Shown here piece by piece: positions 63,893 to 64,000 of a stretch of 64,000 nucleotides of DNA. The notes beneath the pieces are model-generated. The model was given only the letters and a program-made list of their open reading frames with translations, was not told the DNA's origin and did no database searches. This stretch comes from Planctomicrobium piriforme (GTDB lineage Bacteria > Planctomycetota > Planctomycetia > Planctomycetales > Planctomycetaceae). The stretch is taken from the NCBI RefSeq assembly GCF_900113665.1, contig NZ_FOQD01000011.1, positions 185,654 to 249,653 on the forward strand, read 5' to 3'. Positions within the stretch are counted from its first letter, which is position 1. The number at the start of each line of letters is the position of its first letter. Position numbers and translations under genes: made by a program.

Positions 63893-64000
63893 CTTTTCTC
63901 CCAGAGAAACAGGGGACTGACGTCCACAGACGTTCGGCACGCTTTTTGCGCACCCGGAATCATCTGTCATCATCTGTCCGTCCATTCACCGGCGGAGCAG
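63893..64000. other. Window end, intergenic
   Basis: No gene is recognised. ATCATCTGTCATCATCTGTCC at 63960-63983 is another short-period tandem and may be one arm of a further repeat that continues outside the window. Confidence 0.4.

Overview
This window comes from the chromosome of a planctomycete (phylum Planctomycetota). The signature families are all here: two DUF1501 proteins, two DUF1549/DUF1553 cytochrome-type proteins, a planctomycete cytochrome fused to WD40 repeats, a DUF1559 pilin-like protein with an H-x9-DG C-terminus, and a 3,470-residue surface protein whose N-terminus ends in the planctomycete motif EQRLLLSA. No species call is possible from the sequence alone.

Layout. 1-3043: the 3' part of ileS, interrupted in frame by several repeat-derived segments and by two Fur-like winged-helix domains. 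3499-13613: a same-strand cluster with 4-bp overlaps (DUF1501, DUF1549/1553, PPC-type secreted protein, cytochrome-WD40, SGNH/GxDLY esterase), which looks like a secreted polymer or glycan degradation unit. 13683-16118: membrane pyrophosphatase hppA. 16506-26918: the giant secreted M36-type metallopeptidase/adhesin. 27668-33453: a second DUF1549/1553 plus DUF1501 pair (the first member fused to TPRs) and a DUF1559 gene, flanked by two inverted copies of a ~100-bp element that could encode a conserved peptide. 33924-46571: mostly small lineage-specific membrane proteins, including a translationally coupled tandem paralogue array (39486-41354) with one broken copy, then a slipin and a nucleotidyltransferase pair. 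46965-50185: tRNA-Asn, a TolB-like secreted protein, two degenerate tRNA-like sequences (Arg-GCG, Leu-CAG) and a HELGH protein.

50664-60858 is a 10.2-kb genomic island inserted in the 3' end of ssrA (tmRNA, minus strand, 60839-61199). It is bounded by a 21-bp direct repeat and carries a tyrosine integrase, an excisionase-like HTH gene, a SAP-like small protein, a serine recombinase and one very large cargo gene: a 2,032-residue PD-(D/E)xK nuclease plus STAND ATPase plus helical-repeat protein that resembles Avs antiphage sensors. Integration appears to have separated ssrA from its own terminator. It also appears to have cut the integrase reading frame from about 501 to 437 codons; the missing 3' end and its terminator sit at the other end of the island, just before the defence gene.

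61397-63614: a PhzF-family gene, a DNA-3-methyladenine glycosylase I gene with an apparent CTG start, and a membrane protein. The second system running through the window is a set of short-period, degenerate, often inverted repeat cassettes (about nine sequence families). They occur in intergenic DNA, at gene ends and in frame inside ileS, and I saw none inside the island.
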